Shown one piece after another: positions 1 through 6,891 of a DNA stretch of 40,075 bases (position 1 is its first letter; each line of letters opens with the position of its first letter). This stretch comes from Helicobacter valdiviensis (GTDB taxonomy: Bacteria; Campylobacterota; Campylobacteria; Campylobacterales; Helicobacteraceae): NCBI RefSeq assembly GCF_003245365.1, contig NZ_NBIU01000018.1, forward strand, positions 1-40,075, given 5' to 3'. Made by a program: the position numbers and the translations under genes. A model generated the notes under the pieces. It did not search any database, was not told where the DNA came from, and saw nothing but the letters and a program-made list of their open reading frames with translations.

Positions 1-128
1 AAAACCCGCTTAACTTATGCTTAAAACTATTAAAATTAGTCTTTGGAAGATAAAGCGGGTAAGGAGGCTAAATAATATTTAGTTTAGCTTTTACTTCTTA
101 TCTTTTAAAAAGGAATTTTAAGACTTTA

Positions 129-150
129 AACCCTTTATAATAAAAGGGTT
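129..150. repeat. Perfect 8-bp inverted repeat (hairpin)
   Basis: Arms AACCCTTT (129-136) and AAAGGGTT (143-150) are exactly complementary around a 6-base loop. Weaker pairing extends outward. It may be a terminator for something upstream of the window, because T-rich sequence follows on the plus strand, but there is no clean T-run. A second small stem, GCTAAA/TTTAGC, lies at 67-88, and ACCCGCT (4-10) pairs with AGCGGGT (54-60). I cannot name an RNA gene in bases 1-260. Confidence 0.4.
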
Positions 151-220
151 ACAAAGTTTAAAATCTTTTCTTTCTTTAATCTTGTTTTAAAACAAAATCT
201 TCTTATTTAATACAAGTGTA

Positions 221-256
221 AATAATATTAATATTAATATTAATATTAATATTAAT
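221..256. repeat. Hexanucleotide tandem repeat (ATTAAT)n
   Basis: Five perfect ATTAAT units run from 227 to 256, preceded by one imperfect unit (AATAAT, 221-226). No gene start is close enough to say it controls one. Such tracts can vary in length between cells. Confidence 0.85.
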
Positions 257-274
257 AGTTTTAGTCTTGTTGGT

Positions 275-305
275 TTTTAGATTGCTTCGCTACGCTCGCA
301 ATGAC
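275..305 (+). repeat. Hairpin repeat, family A, copy 1
   Basis: Starts TTTTAGATTGC and ends GCAATGAC, with core TTCGCTACGCTC. The ATTGC and GCAAT ends are complementary. Reverse-strand translation across it gives the familiar spurious peptide IASVAKQS. Confidence 0.85.
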
Positions 306-393
306 AGAAAAAGGGGAACTTACAATAATAAACAGGGTTGTATGAATTTGTGATAATATGGTGGAAATATCACTGTGAATGAAACGAAGTGGA

Positions 394-475
394 GTGTGGT
401 AGTCTAAAGGGTTTGCATTGTAGAGTAAAACTCTATTGAAATACTTTAAAGCTCTTGGTTGCTCTTTTAGATTGC
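394..475. repeat. 82-bp direct repeat, copy 1 (partner 1556-1637)
   Basis: Identical in length to 1556-1637 with about three A/G differences. The duplicated block ends at the left boundary of a family A hairpin (TTTTAGATTGC), so the copied unit included flanking sequence as well as the hairpin. Confidence 0.85.
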
Positions 476-507
476 CAAGCAAATATTGTATATTTTCTCG
501 CAATGAC
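462..507 (+). repeat. Hairpin repeat, family A, copy 2
   Basis: Ends are TTTTAGATTGC and GCAATGAC as in the other copies. The core differs and contains the inverted repeat AAATAT-TGT-ATATTT (481-495), so the core can pair with itself. Confidence 0.85.
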
Positions 508-521
508 GGGGTAACAATATC

Positions 522-548
522 AGATTGCTTTGCTACGCTCGCAATGAC
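522..548 (+). repeat. Hairpin repeat, family A, copy 3
   Basis: AGATTGC then TTTGCTACGCTC then GCAATGAC. It differs from copy 1 by one core base and lacks the left T-run. Confidence 0.85.
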
Positions 549-738
549 AGGGAGAGACTTATAATAACAAAAAAGAAAGCTATTGCAGTGATAGGGTGGG
601 GACTTACAAAAGAAGTTTAAGTATTTAGAATAGTAATAAGGTAGAGTTTGCTTGATTGATATAAAAAGACAAATTAAACTTTTAAAAATGATAGGTTTCT
701 TGTAATGATGAAAGTTTATGGTATGAATATAAGGAGGA

Positions 739-821
739 TTTTAGATTGCTTCGTTGCTTTGTTTTTTACAATGACATTCCACCTTGTCATTGCAAAGCCT
801 TTAAGCTGAAGCAGTCTAAAA
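739..821. repeat. Hairpin repeat, family A, copies 4 and 5 as an inverted pair
   Basis: A plus-strand copy (TTTTAGATTGC, 739-775) is followed after 9 bases by an inverted copy (GTCATTGC to GCAGTCTAAAA, 785-821). Together they form a long imperfect palindrome. It lies 14 bases beyond the stop codon of the GIY-YIG relic (835-1122). Confidence 0.8.
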
Positions 822-834
822 GATAATCAAGAGT

Positions 835-1122
835 TCAAATTAAATCCTCATATAAACCTTTCCATTGTGGAATTATATTGTTTATTAGCTCTTGTTCTTT
901 ATATGATTTCTTGCTTTTAATTGTTTTTTCTTTGTATTGCGTTTTGAACTCCATCATAAATTTCATAATATCCTAGTTTGTTAATTTTATATTTATTGGT
1001 AAAACTTTCTATCAATTTGTTTTTGTATTTATAAATTCTTTTATTAAATTATTTGTTATGTCTATATATAGAGTTTCATTAGAATTATTAAAGAAAATAT
1101 AGACATAATATTGTTTATTAAT
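835..1122 (-). pseudogene. Broken GIY-YIG nuclease gene
   Basis: Reading the minus strand from 1122, three frame segments joined by two single-base shifts give a recognisable small GIY-YIG nuclease of the COG2827 / YhbQ-like type. Segment one has INKQYYVYIF and ETLYIDITNNLIK, matching the usual YVYIL...GTLYIGVTNNL core. A one-base deletion in an A-run near 1041-1046 restores RIYKYKNKLIESFTNKY and GYYEIYDGVQNAIQR. A second shift in an A-run near 925-935 restores KEQELINNI and PQWKGLYEDL before a TGA at 835-837. The expected start ATG is ATT here, and the YIG glycine reads aspartate, so the gene is dead. Intact relatives usually have about 90 residues, matching this length. It lies between hairpin repeats at 739-821 and 1163-1206. 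The family call comes from motif recognition by eye, not a search. Confidence 0.8.
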
Positions 1123-1162
1123 TTTAGCTTTTTTGGAAGTTATAGCATAGATTTTGGTTGCT

Positions 1163-1206
1163 CTTTTAGATTGCCACACAAATATTGCATATTTGTTTGC
1201 AATGAC
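1163..1206 (+). repeat. Hairpin repeat, family A, copy 6
   Basis: Same ends as the family. The core holds the inverted repeat CAAATAT-TGC-ATATTTG (1179-1195), one base pair longer than the related core of copy 2. It sits just upstream of the GIY-YIG relic's start. Confidence 0.85.
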
Positions 1207-1231
1207 GGAGGAGGGGAAACTTTTGCAATGA

Positions 1232-1270
1232 TTTTAGATTGCTTCGTCGGCTATGCCTCCTCGCAATGAC
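1232..1270 (+). repeat. Hairpin repeat, family A, copy 7
   Basis: TTTTAGATTGC to GCAATGAC with a core holding GGC-TAT-GCC, a different self-complementary core from the other copies. Confidence 0.85.
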
Positions 1271-1294
1271 ATTAATTGTGACTTATGGTTATTC

Positions 1295-1334
1295 TTTTTA
1301 GATTGCCACGGCAATTACATCGCCTTGCAATGAC
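1295..1334 (+). repeat. Hairpin repeat, family A, copy 8
   Basis: TTTTTAGATTGC to GCAATGAC. The core has GGC and GCC facing each other across AATTACATC. Confidence 0.85.
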
Positions 1335-1357
1335 ATTAGATTGGGACTCTTAATTGC

Positions 1358-1388
1358 TTTTAGATTGCTTTTTTATGTTGGCAATGAC
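1358..1388 (+). repeat. Hairpin repeat, family A, copy 9
   Basis: TTTTAGATTGC, a T-rich core, then GCAATGAC. The core shows no clear self-pairing. Confidence 0.75.
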
Positions 1389-1417
1389 AGGGTGGAGCGT
1401 AATAACATTTTATTTTG

Positions 1418-1504
1418 TCATATTGAGTGAAGCAAAATATCTCTTCTTTAAAAATCTTCTTTTGGGGATTTTCTTTATAGATTCTTCGCTACGCTCAGAA
1501 TGAC
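1418..1504. repeat. Hairpin repeat, second family (B)
   Basis: Left arm GTCATATTGAGTGAAGCA... (from 1418) is an imperfect reverse complement of the right arm AGATTCTTCGCTACGCTCAG... ending AATGAC at 1504. About 35 bases separate the arms. The ends differ from family A (TTCT rather than TTGC), so I treat it as a sister family. Confidence 0.75.
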
Positions 1505-1555
1505 AAAAGGGACACCTTTAGAATGATAAATTTACTATAAACAAAACAAAATGAA

Positions 1556-1637
1556 GTGTGGTAGTCTAAAGGGTTTGCATTGTAGGGTAAAACTCTATTG
1601 AAATACTTTAAAACTCTTGATTGCTCTTTTAGATTGC
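1556..1637. repeat. 82-bp direct repeat, copy 2 (partner 394-475)
   Basis: Near-identical copy of 394-475. Both copies run into a family A hairpin at their right end, but the hairpin cores after that point differ. Confidence 0.85.
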
Positions 1638-1664
1638 TTTGGTAACAAGTTGTCTTGCAATGAC
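1627..1664 (+). repeat. Hairpin repeat, family A, copy 10
   Basis: TTTTAGATTGC to GCAATGAC with core TTTGGTAACAAGTTGTCTT, in which AAC and GTT can pair. Confidence 0.8.
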
Positions 1665-1767
1665 AAAAAGGGGTAAAGCTTCATAAGGGTAAAAAAGAAT
1701 GGTAATGGTTTATTTATATAATTTTATAGTTATTTTTGAATGATTTTAGGGTTATTTAGAAAGAATG

Positions 1768-1935
1768 TAAAATTAAGAAAAGAATAAAATTAGTTTAAAG
1801 CTTGTAGGGTTAAAGTTCTTAAGCTGGATTATTGAGATAGTTTTAAGATATGTTTTTTGGTTGGATAAAAGCATAATTAAAGTTAGAAAGTTTAGATTAG
1901 TGAAGCTTTAGATTTTTAGTGATTTTGGTGTTAGA
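1768..1935 (-). pseudogene. Decayed copy of the flagellin 3' end
   Basis: This stretch aligns with the last part of the neighbouring flagellin gene and its terminator (1948-2110), offset by 176 to 194 bases. Shared landmarks include AAAGCTTGTAGGG (1797-1809 versus 1973-1985), TTAAGCT followed by a TTGAGATAG / CTGGAGTAG block, and GTTTAGATTAGTGAAG (1890-1905) against GTTTAGGTTAGTGAAG (2084-2099). The copy has an 18-base net deletion and stop codons, so it is not coding. The simplest reading is that a second flagellin, or a tandem duplication of the gene end, once stood here and was lost. Confidence 0.65.
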
Positions 1936-1974
1936 TAGATAAGTATAAAAAATGAGAAAATAAATTTAGTTGAA

Positions 1975-2002
1975 AGCTTGTAGGGCTTAAAGCCCTTAAG
2001 CT
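1975..2002 (-). terminator. Terminator hairpin after flagellin
   Basis: On the minus strand the hairpin has an outer arm AGCTT/AAGCT and an inner perfect arm AGGGCT/AGCCCT with a 3-base loop, starting 3 bases after the flagellin stop codon. The following sequence is T-rich but not a pure T-run. A degraded version lies in the duplicated copy at about 1799-1826. Confidence 0.65.
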
Positions 2003-2005
2003 AGA

Positions 2006-3496
2006 CTACTGGAGTAGTCTCAAGATATTTTGTTGTGTTGCATTAGATTGGCTTAATGCGTAGCTACCTGCTTGAGCTAGAATGTTTAGGTTAGTGAAGT
2101 TTGCTGATTCTTGAGCGAAATCTACTTCTCTAATTCCAGATTCTGCTGATTTTACATTCACTTGAGTGATTGTAATATTGTTGATAGTAGATTGCATTTG
2201 TTGTTGCACAGAACCTAAGTCTGATCTAATTGCGTCTAATTGTTTGATGGCAGATTCAGCGATATTCATCATTAGCATTGCTCCATCTAAAGTTGTTACA
2301 CCTGATCCTAGAGATTGTCCAGCTGTTCCGCTATTAACGGCATTAGCTCCAATTGCAGATCTTATATCAGCACTAAAGCCATCTTTTGAATCTCTTAGGC
2401 TAGTTGTATTCTGTGCTACTTTATTTAAATCTGCAGTAGCTCCTAAACCACTAAATTTAATATCATTAGCACCTAGTTGGGTTAAAACAAGAGTTCCTAC
2501 AAATGTACTACCTGCTGTGCCTCCAGCAGTTACAATCCCAGCACCACCTGCTGACATACCACCACCTGTTACTTGAATAGCTCTACCATCTGTTGAAGTA
2601 AGGACTAATCTACCATCTTCAGAAAGTGAAGCCTCTACGCCAGTTTCTTCTTTCTTGGAGTTGATAGCTTGAATCAATCTACCATCAGAGTCAGCTTGTT
2701 TTACTCCAGTAACATCACCAATTTTAATTCCATTAATGGTTAAGCTTGTGATATCTCCTGCTTGAATCTCGGCAGTACCTGTTCTACCAACTTTGGCTTC
2801 TGCACGGATACCACCTAGTGCATCAGAGTTTTTATTGATAACTTCTGCTAAAGCACCTAAACCAGTTCCAGCCGAAGTAGAGATTACAACGCTCTCTAGT
2901 GTCACATCTTGTCCACCTTTAGCTCCAATAAATTTCATAGCTTGAGTTCCCATGCCACTAAACCTTAAGGCTTCACTTCTAACATGTCCGATTTTATCAG
3001 AGCTTGTAGCACCGATACTTGCTCTAATGGTTTGGTTAGAGTATGCACCTACTTGGAATTCCTTATTAGTAAAACCACCTGCAAGAAGGTTTAAGCCATT
3101 ATAAGATGTAGTTCCAGCAATGTTATCTAAAGACTCAATAAGTCTGTTAATATCTGCTTGGATAGCTAATCTTGTTTTTTCTGTTTGTCCATCTTGAGCT
3201 GCTTGCGTAGCTTTAGTCTTAATAGTATCTAGGATTTTGATTTGCTCATCCATAGCTTTGTCAGCGATTTGGATAATTCCCATACCATCATTACCATTTC
3301 TAATAGCTTGTCCTAAAGCATTTGCTTGAGATCTTAAGCTATCGGCAATCGCCATACCAGATGCGTCGTCTTTAGCTGAGTTAATTCTCAAACCTGAACT
3401 TAACTTTTGCAATGAACTTGCAAGAGATGTTTGTGTAAATGTGCTTTGAGCGTGTGAATTTAACGCATTAACATTAGTATTGACTTGGAATGCCAT
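2006..3496 (-). CDS. flaA: Flagellin
   Basis: Structural protein of the flagellar filament, exported through the flagellar secretion system. The 496-residue product has the conserved N-terminal D0/D1 region ([12 protein letters not shown] at the start, [18 protein letters not shown] near residues 33-50) and the C-terminal D1/D0 region ending QQNILRLLQ. The middle is a variable glycine-, alanine- and threonine-rich domain, probably surface-exposed. The ATG has a strong ribosome site (AAAGGAG, 7 bases upstream). A sigma-28 promoter lies upstream and a hairpin terminator follows the stop. Length and ends fit the Helicobacter flaA class better than flaB, but the paralogue is not in the window for comparison. 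Confidence 0.95.
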   Translation of the reverse strand: MAFQVNTNVNALNSHAQSTFTQTSLASSLQKLSSGLRINSAKDDASGMAIADSLRSQANALGQAIRNGNDGMGIIQIADKAMDEQIKILDTIKTKATQAAQDGQTEKTRLAIQADINRLIESLDNIAGTTSYNGLNLLAGGFTNKEFQVGAYSNQTIRASIGATSSDKIGHVRSEALRFSGMGTQAMKFIGAKGGQDVTLESVVISTSAGTGLGALAEVINKNSDALGGIRAEAKVGRTGTAEIQAGDITSLTINGIKIGDVTGVKQADSDGRLIQAINSKKEETGVEASLSEDGRLVLTSTDGRAIQVTGGGMSAGGAGIVTAGGTAGSTFVGTLVLTQLGANDIKFSGLGATADLNKVAQNTTSLRDSKDGFSADIRSAIGANAVNSGTAGQSLGSGVTTLDGAMLMMNIAESAIKQLDAIRSDLGSVQQQMQSTINNITITQVNVKSAESGIREVDFAQESANFTNLNILAQAGSYALSQSNATQQNILRLLQ

Positions 3497-3516
3497 TTTA
3501 AACTCCTTTTTGTTAT

Positions 3517-3541
3517 AGCTTTTGCCTTCCTTGGCGTAGCT
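3517..3541 (-). promoter_or_regulatory. Leader hairpin with CsrA-type GGA loop
   Basis: In the flagellin mRNA leader, GCC-AAGGAA-GGC (3524-3535) forms a stem whose loop shows AAGGA, closed further out by AGCT/AGCT arms. The Shine-Dalgarno AAAGGAG about 20 bases downstream supplies a second AGGA. Paired sites of this kind are the known pattern for CsrA repression of flagellin translation, relieved by FliW, in Campylobacter. CsrA binding here is inferred. Confidence 0.5.
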
Positions 3542-3608
3542 TTGAAATTAAGATAAACCTCAATGGAAAGCTAGTTATATAACCAACTTCCTTTTTGGTT
3601 ATGACATT

Positions 3609-3635
3609 ATATCGGAAATAAATTAAAAAAGTTTA
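3609..3635 (-). promoter_or_regulatory. Sigma-28 (FliA) promoter of flagellin
   Basis: On the minus strand TAAA (3632-3635) is followed by 17 bases and CGATAT (3609-3614). This matches the epsilonproteobacterial FliA pattern TAAA-N15-GCCGATAA in spacing and most positions, and implies a leader of roughly 100 bases. Confidence 0.8.
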
Positions 3636-3714
3636 GCAAAAATAGCAAAAATTTTTTAAAATTGATAGAAAATATAGTTTTTTGAAATTTGGTGCTATTG
3701 TTTAAGAGGAGAGA

Positions 3715-3840
3715 ATGGCATTTTGTAACAAAAGGGGTTTGGCAAATAAGATAAATAAAAAGAAAAGTATTGGAAAAAATAAGTCTTATAGAATGAGACT
3801 AGGTTTAAAAAGATGTTTGGAGTGGGCTTGTTGTGTTTAA
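3715..3840 (+). CDS. Possible small basic peptide (41 residues)
   Basis: An ATG is preceded at 4 bases by a strong ribosome site (AGAGGAGAGA). The frame runs 41 codons to TAA. The product starts MAFCNKRGLANK, is rich in Lys and Arg, and ends with Cys residues (CLEWACCV). It sits alone between the flagellin promoter and the end of the lysozyme-like gene, which converges on it. I do not recognise it. Short basic peptides with strong ribosome sites are also the form of type I toxins such as AapA in Helicobacter, but no antisense RNA can be shown by eye. Confidence 0.4.
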   Translation: MAFCNKRGLANKINKKKSIGKNKSYRMRLGLKRCLEWACCV

Positions 3841-3861
3841 TAGAAACTAAAATTAAAAGCA

Positions 3862-4608
3862 TTAATAAATTTCTATTAAATCAAATTCTTTTAGGAGGGT
3901 TGGGCTTTTATCTAGGGGTTCTAAAAAGTCATTTCCAGCTTGATATATAGGTAGCAAAAAGGCTTTTTTGTCTGTATTGCTATTTTCTTTATAATTGGTT
4001 GTTTTTTTGGAATTAGCGTATAGGTTTTCTTTGGGAGCTTTTTTGGAAATTGCAATTTGTTCTAAAGTGGATTTTGGCAAGTAGGCTTCAAGCTCTTTGA
4101 CTTTTTGGGCTATGCTTTTGTAATAGTTTTCTGCTTGAGTGTTTGCATAATCGTTCTTTTGCCAGCTGTAGCCTTTGTTGTAAGATTTTATGATTTTTTT
4201 CCAATCTCCTTTATGTTCTTTATGCCAAAATTTTAAATCGCTAATAGCGATTTTTTGTGCAAAAGTATCATCGCTTACTAGCATAGCACCCACTAAATTT
4301 TGCGTAAAACCGTTTTGTTTTAGATTTTTATAGCGTTTGATAACCCCTGGAATATAAGCATGATAAATCCCAGCACTTGGATCTTGGAAATTCATCTTAT
4401 AAACTCCTGCACAAGATTCTTGCCAAGCAATCGCTGCTAGGGTGTAGCCAAATCCATGTTCTGCACCTGCTAAATAGGATTTTAGGAGGACTTCTTTTTG
4501 TTCTGGGCTAAAATCTTTTAATGGAACGCAAGAATTTTTAAATTCTACTTTGGGAAGCCCATAAACAAGACTTAAAAGTAATGTAAAAATTATGATAAAC
4601 TTTGGCAT
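3862..4608 (-). CDS. Lysozyme-like / lytic transglycosylase-like exported protein
   Basis: The 248-residue product has an N-terminal signal peptide (MPKFIIIFTLLLSLVYG). An SLT-like core follows, with AAIAWQESCAG at residues 58-68, where E64 would be the catalytic glutamate of the goose-lysozyme / SLT fold. SYNKGYSW near residue 142 resembles the later conserved tyrosine/asparagine motif of that fold. It is shorter than full Slt proteins and its tail after about residue 180 is low in recognisable motifs. It should act on peptidoglycan in the periplasm. The ATG has a good ribosome site (AAAGGAG). No operon partner is evident. The family is fairly clear, but the exact substrate and role are not. 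Confidence 0.7.
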   Translation of the reverse strand: MPKFIIIFTLLLSLVYGLPKVEFKNSCVPLKDFSPEQKEVLLKSYLAGAEHGFGYTLAAIAWQESCAGVYKMNFQDPSAGIYHAYIPGVIKRYKNLKQNGFTQNLVGAMLVSDDTFAQKIAISDLKFWHKEHKGDWKKIIKSYNKGYSWQKNDYANTQAENYYKSIAQKVKELEAYLPKSTLEQIAISKKAPKENLYANSKKTTNYKENSNTDKKAFLLPIYQAGNDFLEPLDKSPTLLKEFDLIEIY

Positions 4609-4767
4609 AAATACTCCTTTATTTAGCTTAGTTTAGTGAGTTTTATTATTTTATGTATTTTAGATACAGCAAAAGTTGTTCCAAATATATTTTTAAGCCA
4701 AGGGGGAGGGGGAAGATTTTTAAAGCAAGGGGTGAATATGTAGGGTTAATGCTTTCATTTGGGTAAA

Positions 4768-5694
4768 TTATGTTTTCCAATAAAAGCTAGTATTTCCCAC
4801 AGTTTTAATACTTACTTTTTTTGAAGCTATGAGTTCTTTTAGGGTTTTTTGTGTTTGTAAATCCCAAAGCAATTCTACATCTTCTAAGCTCATGGGACGC
4901 AAATTAAGCGTTTTTAGAATTTCTTCTTGGCTTAGATGGATATTATTGTGTGTGGAATTTTCTTTATTATCTTTGCGTTCTGGAATGAAAGTTGGGATAT
5001 TAAAGCGTTCAAAAATTAGCTTAAATTGTTTGAAATCTTCAGGGCTTGGAGAGGTTACCTTGTAGGCTGGTGGTCTATCAATAGGGGAAATATCTAGCCT
5101 TTTAAGAGGGAGTGGGGCTAGAAATTGTGCCATTTTGTGAATTTCTTCTATGCTATCATTAACATTTTTAACAAATAAAATTTCTGCATAAAGCTCTCCT
5201 TTAAAATCCCCTGCAAAAGTGTAAATACCTTTTAGGATTTTATTTAAATCTAATTCTTTGTGGGGTCTATCAATTTTTTTAAAAACATCTTGTGAGATAG
5301 CATCTAGGGAAAATTTAACTTTATCAAACAATAAACAAGCCCTAGCAATGCAAGGATCATAAAGTGTAGAACCATTAGTAAGTAAAAGGGTTTGTAAATC
5401 CCCTTTAATATCTTCTAACTTTAGCATAAGTTCATATAAATGAGGGTAGAGAGTGGGTTCTCCATTTGCTGTTATGGTAATGGAGTTTAGCCCTTTAAAG
5501 CGTTGGAGGCTTCTTTGTATTTCATCTAAAATGAGTTTGGGTTCTAAGATTTCTTGCATTTGTTTGTCTGCTTTTTTGCCCTCTAGTTCGCAATAGAGGC
5601 AATCATAATTGCATTGTTTAATTTTAGGAGATAAATCAACTCCCAAAGAAGTTCCAAAGCGTCTTGATTGCACGGGTCCAAAGATAATATTCAT
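4768..5694 (-). CDS. Radical SAM protein (COG0731-like)
   Basis: The 308-residue protein has the iron-sulfur motif CNYDCLYC (C28, C32, C35), which binds the cluster used to split S-adenosylmethionine. The N-terminus FGPVQSRRFGTSLGVDL is typical of the stand-alone COG0731 group found across Campylobacterota, and TANGEPTLYP and LLTNGSTL match the radical SAM barrel. A C-terminal region of about 80 residues looks like a small helical domain. The substrate is unknown. The ATG follows directly on the rarA TAA with no gap, so both are probably on one transcript. Confidence 0.85.
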   Translation of the reverse strand: MNIIFGPVQSRRFGTSLGVDLSPKIKQCNYDCLYCELEGKKADKQMQEILEPKLILDEIQRSLQRFKGLNSITITANGEPTLYPHLYELMLKLEDIKGDLQTLLLTNGSTLYDPCIARACLLFDKVKFSLDAISQDVFKKIDRPHKELDLNKILKGIYTFAGDFKGELYAEILFVKNVNDSIEEIHKMAQFLAPLPLKRLDISPIDRPPAYKVTSPSPEDFKQFKLIFERFNIPTFIPERKDNKENSTHNNIHLSQEEILKTLNLRPMSLEDVELLWDLQTQKTLKELIASKKVSIKTVGNTSFYWKT

Positions 5695-6867
5695 TTATTC
5701 TCCTTTATAATTTTTGATTTTATCTAGCCAATCTTTAAGCGTTTTTTCAAAGCCTTTAGGAAGCCATTTTACAAATTTTAAGGGTTTGTGGAGATAATCT
5801 TGTTCCACAAAACCGCCAAAATCGTGCGGATAAAGATAGTCTTTGTGGAATTGTTTGATGTTGTTTGGGATAGGTTCATTAGGATTTTTCTTAACATAAT
5901 CTAGTGCGGAATTGATAGCTTGATAGCAAGTGTTTGATTTTGGTGAGGCACAAAGATAGATGACGCATTGGGAGAGAATAATTCTAGCTTCAGGATAACC
6001 GATTTTAGAAACGGCAAGCATTGTAGAAGTGGCAAGATTTAGTGCGTTTGGGTTTGCATTGCCTATATCTTCGCTTGCTAAAATCACCAATCTTCTTGCG
6101 ATAAATTCAGGATTTTCACCTCCTTCAATCAATCTTGCTAGATAATAAACTCCTGCATTCTCATCACTTCCTCTAATGCTTTTAATCATCGCAGAAGTAA
6201 GATTATAATGCGTATCAAGCTCGCTTACCCCATAGTTTAAAGAAGTGCTTCTAAAAGATTTTAAAAATTCTAAAGTAATGGGCTGTTTAGTGGCTAGGAC
6301 ACAATCTAATAAATTTAGCATAGCTCTTGCATCTCCACCGCTTGAGCTAATCAGATAATCTTTAGCTTCATTTGAGAGTTCATAATCTTTTAAAAGCTCT
6401 TCTAGTTCTTCTTTTTTTAAGGGGTAAAATTCAAAAACAAGAGAGCGGGAGCGGATTGCTTGGGTGAGTGCAAAAAAGGGATTTTCAGTAGAAGCACCCA
6501 TAATTAAAGCTTGATGGTTTTCCATAATGGGTAAGAGTAATTCTTGTTGGGCTTTATTTAGTCTATGCACTTCATCAATAAAAATTAAAGGTTTTTGTAG
6601 TGTATTTTGGTGATTTTTTAAAATGCTTTTTAAATCTTCACTTTTAAAATTTGTAGCGTTTAAGGAGTAAAAGGGGAGGGCTAATTCTTGAGCTATTAAA
6701 AGTGCAGCAGTAGTTTTTCCACTTCCTGGAGGTCCAAAAAAGAAGCTGTGAGGGATTTTACCACTTTTTATAAGTTGCATAAAAGGAGCATTTTTTGAAA
6801 AAAGATGGGTTTGTCCTAAAAAATGTTCAAAACTTTTAGGTCTTTTGTTGTATGCTAAGTCTTTCAT
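5695..6867 (-). CDS. rarA: Replication-associated recombination ATPase RarA (MgsA)
   Basis: AAA+ ATPase of the clamp-loader group that acts at stalled replication forks. The 390-residue protein has Walker A GPPGSGKT (45-52), Walker B LIFIDEVHR (D98, E99), the sensor region GASTENPFF and an arginine-finger region AIRSRS. The C-terminal tetramerisation domain is recognisable by RLIEGGENPEFIARRL and later ending with DYLYPHDFGGFVEQDYL, diagnostic of RarA. The length is slightly under the E. coli protein. The gene is immediately followed by the radical SAM gene. Its promoter must overlap the divergent small frame at 6892-6981. Confidence 0.95.
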   Translation of the reverse strand: MKDLAYNKRPKSFEHFLGQTHLFSKNAPFMQLIKSGKIPHSFFFGPPGSGKTTAALLIAQELALPFYSLNATNFKSEDLKSILKNHQNTLQKPLIFIDEVHRLNKAQQELLLPIMENHQALIMGASTENPFFALTQAIRSRSLVFEFYPLKKEELEELLKDYELSNEAKDYLISSSGGDARAMLNLLDCVLATKQPITLEFLKSFRSTSLNYGVSELDTHYNLTSAMIKSIRGSDENAGVYYLARLIEGGENPEFIARRLVILASEDIGNANPNALNLATSTMLAVSKIGYPEARIILSQCVIYLCASPKSNTCYQAINSALDYVKKNPNEPIPNNIKQFHKDYLYPHDFGGFVEQDYLHKPLKFVKWLPKGFEKTLKDWLDKIKNYKGE

Positions 6868-6891
6868 TTTATTTTTCTTTGAAGGATTTTT

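Noticed and set aside
1-120. End of an rRNA or other stable RNA
   Set aside because: Short inverted repeats are present but no conserved rRNA, tRNA, tmRNA or SRP segment could be recognised.
261-503. 80-codon minus-strand frame
   Set aside because: It reads through two hairpin repeats (IASVAKQS peptide) and has no ribosome site; it is a repeat artefact.
275-1664. Repeat cluster as a CRISPR array
   Set aside because: Spacing is irregular, units occur in both orientations, the variable parts lie inside the repeats, and no cas gene is near.
2166-2576. 136-codon frame opposite flagellin
   Set aside because: Shadow of the flagellin coding strand; no ribosome site and low-complexity product.
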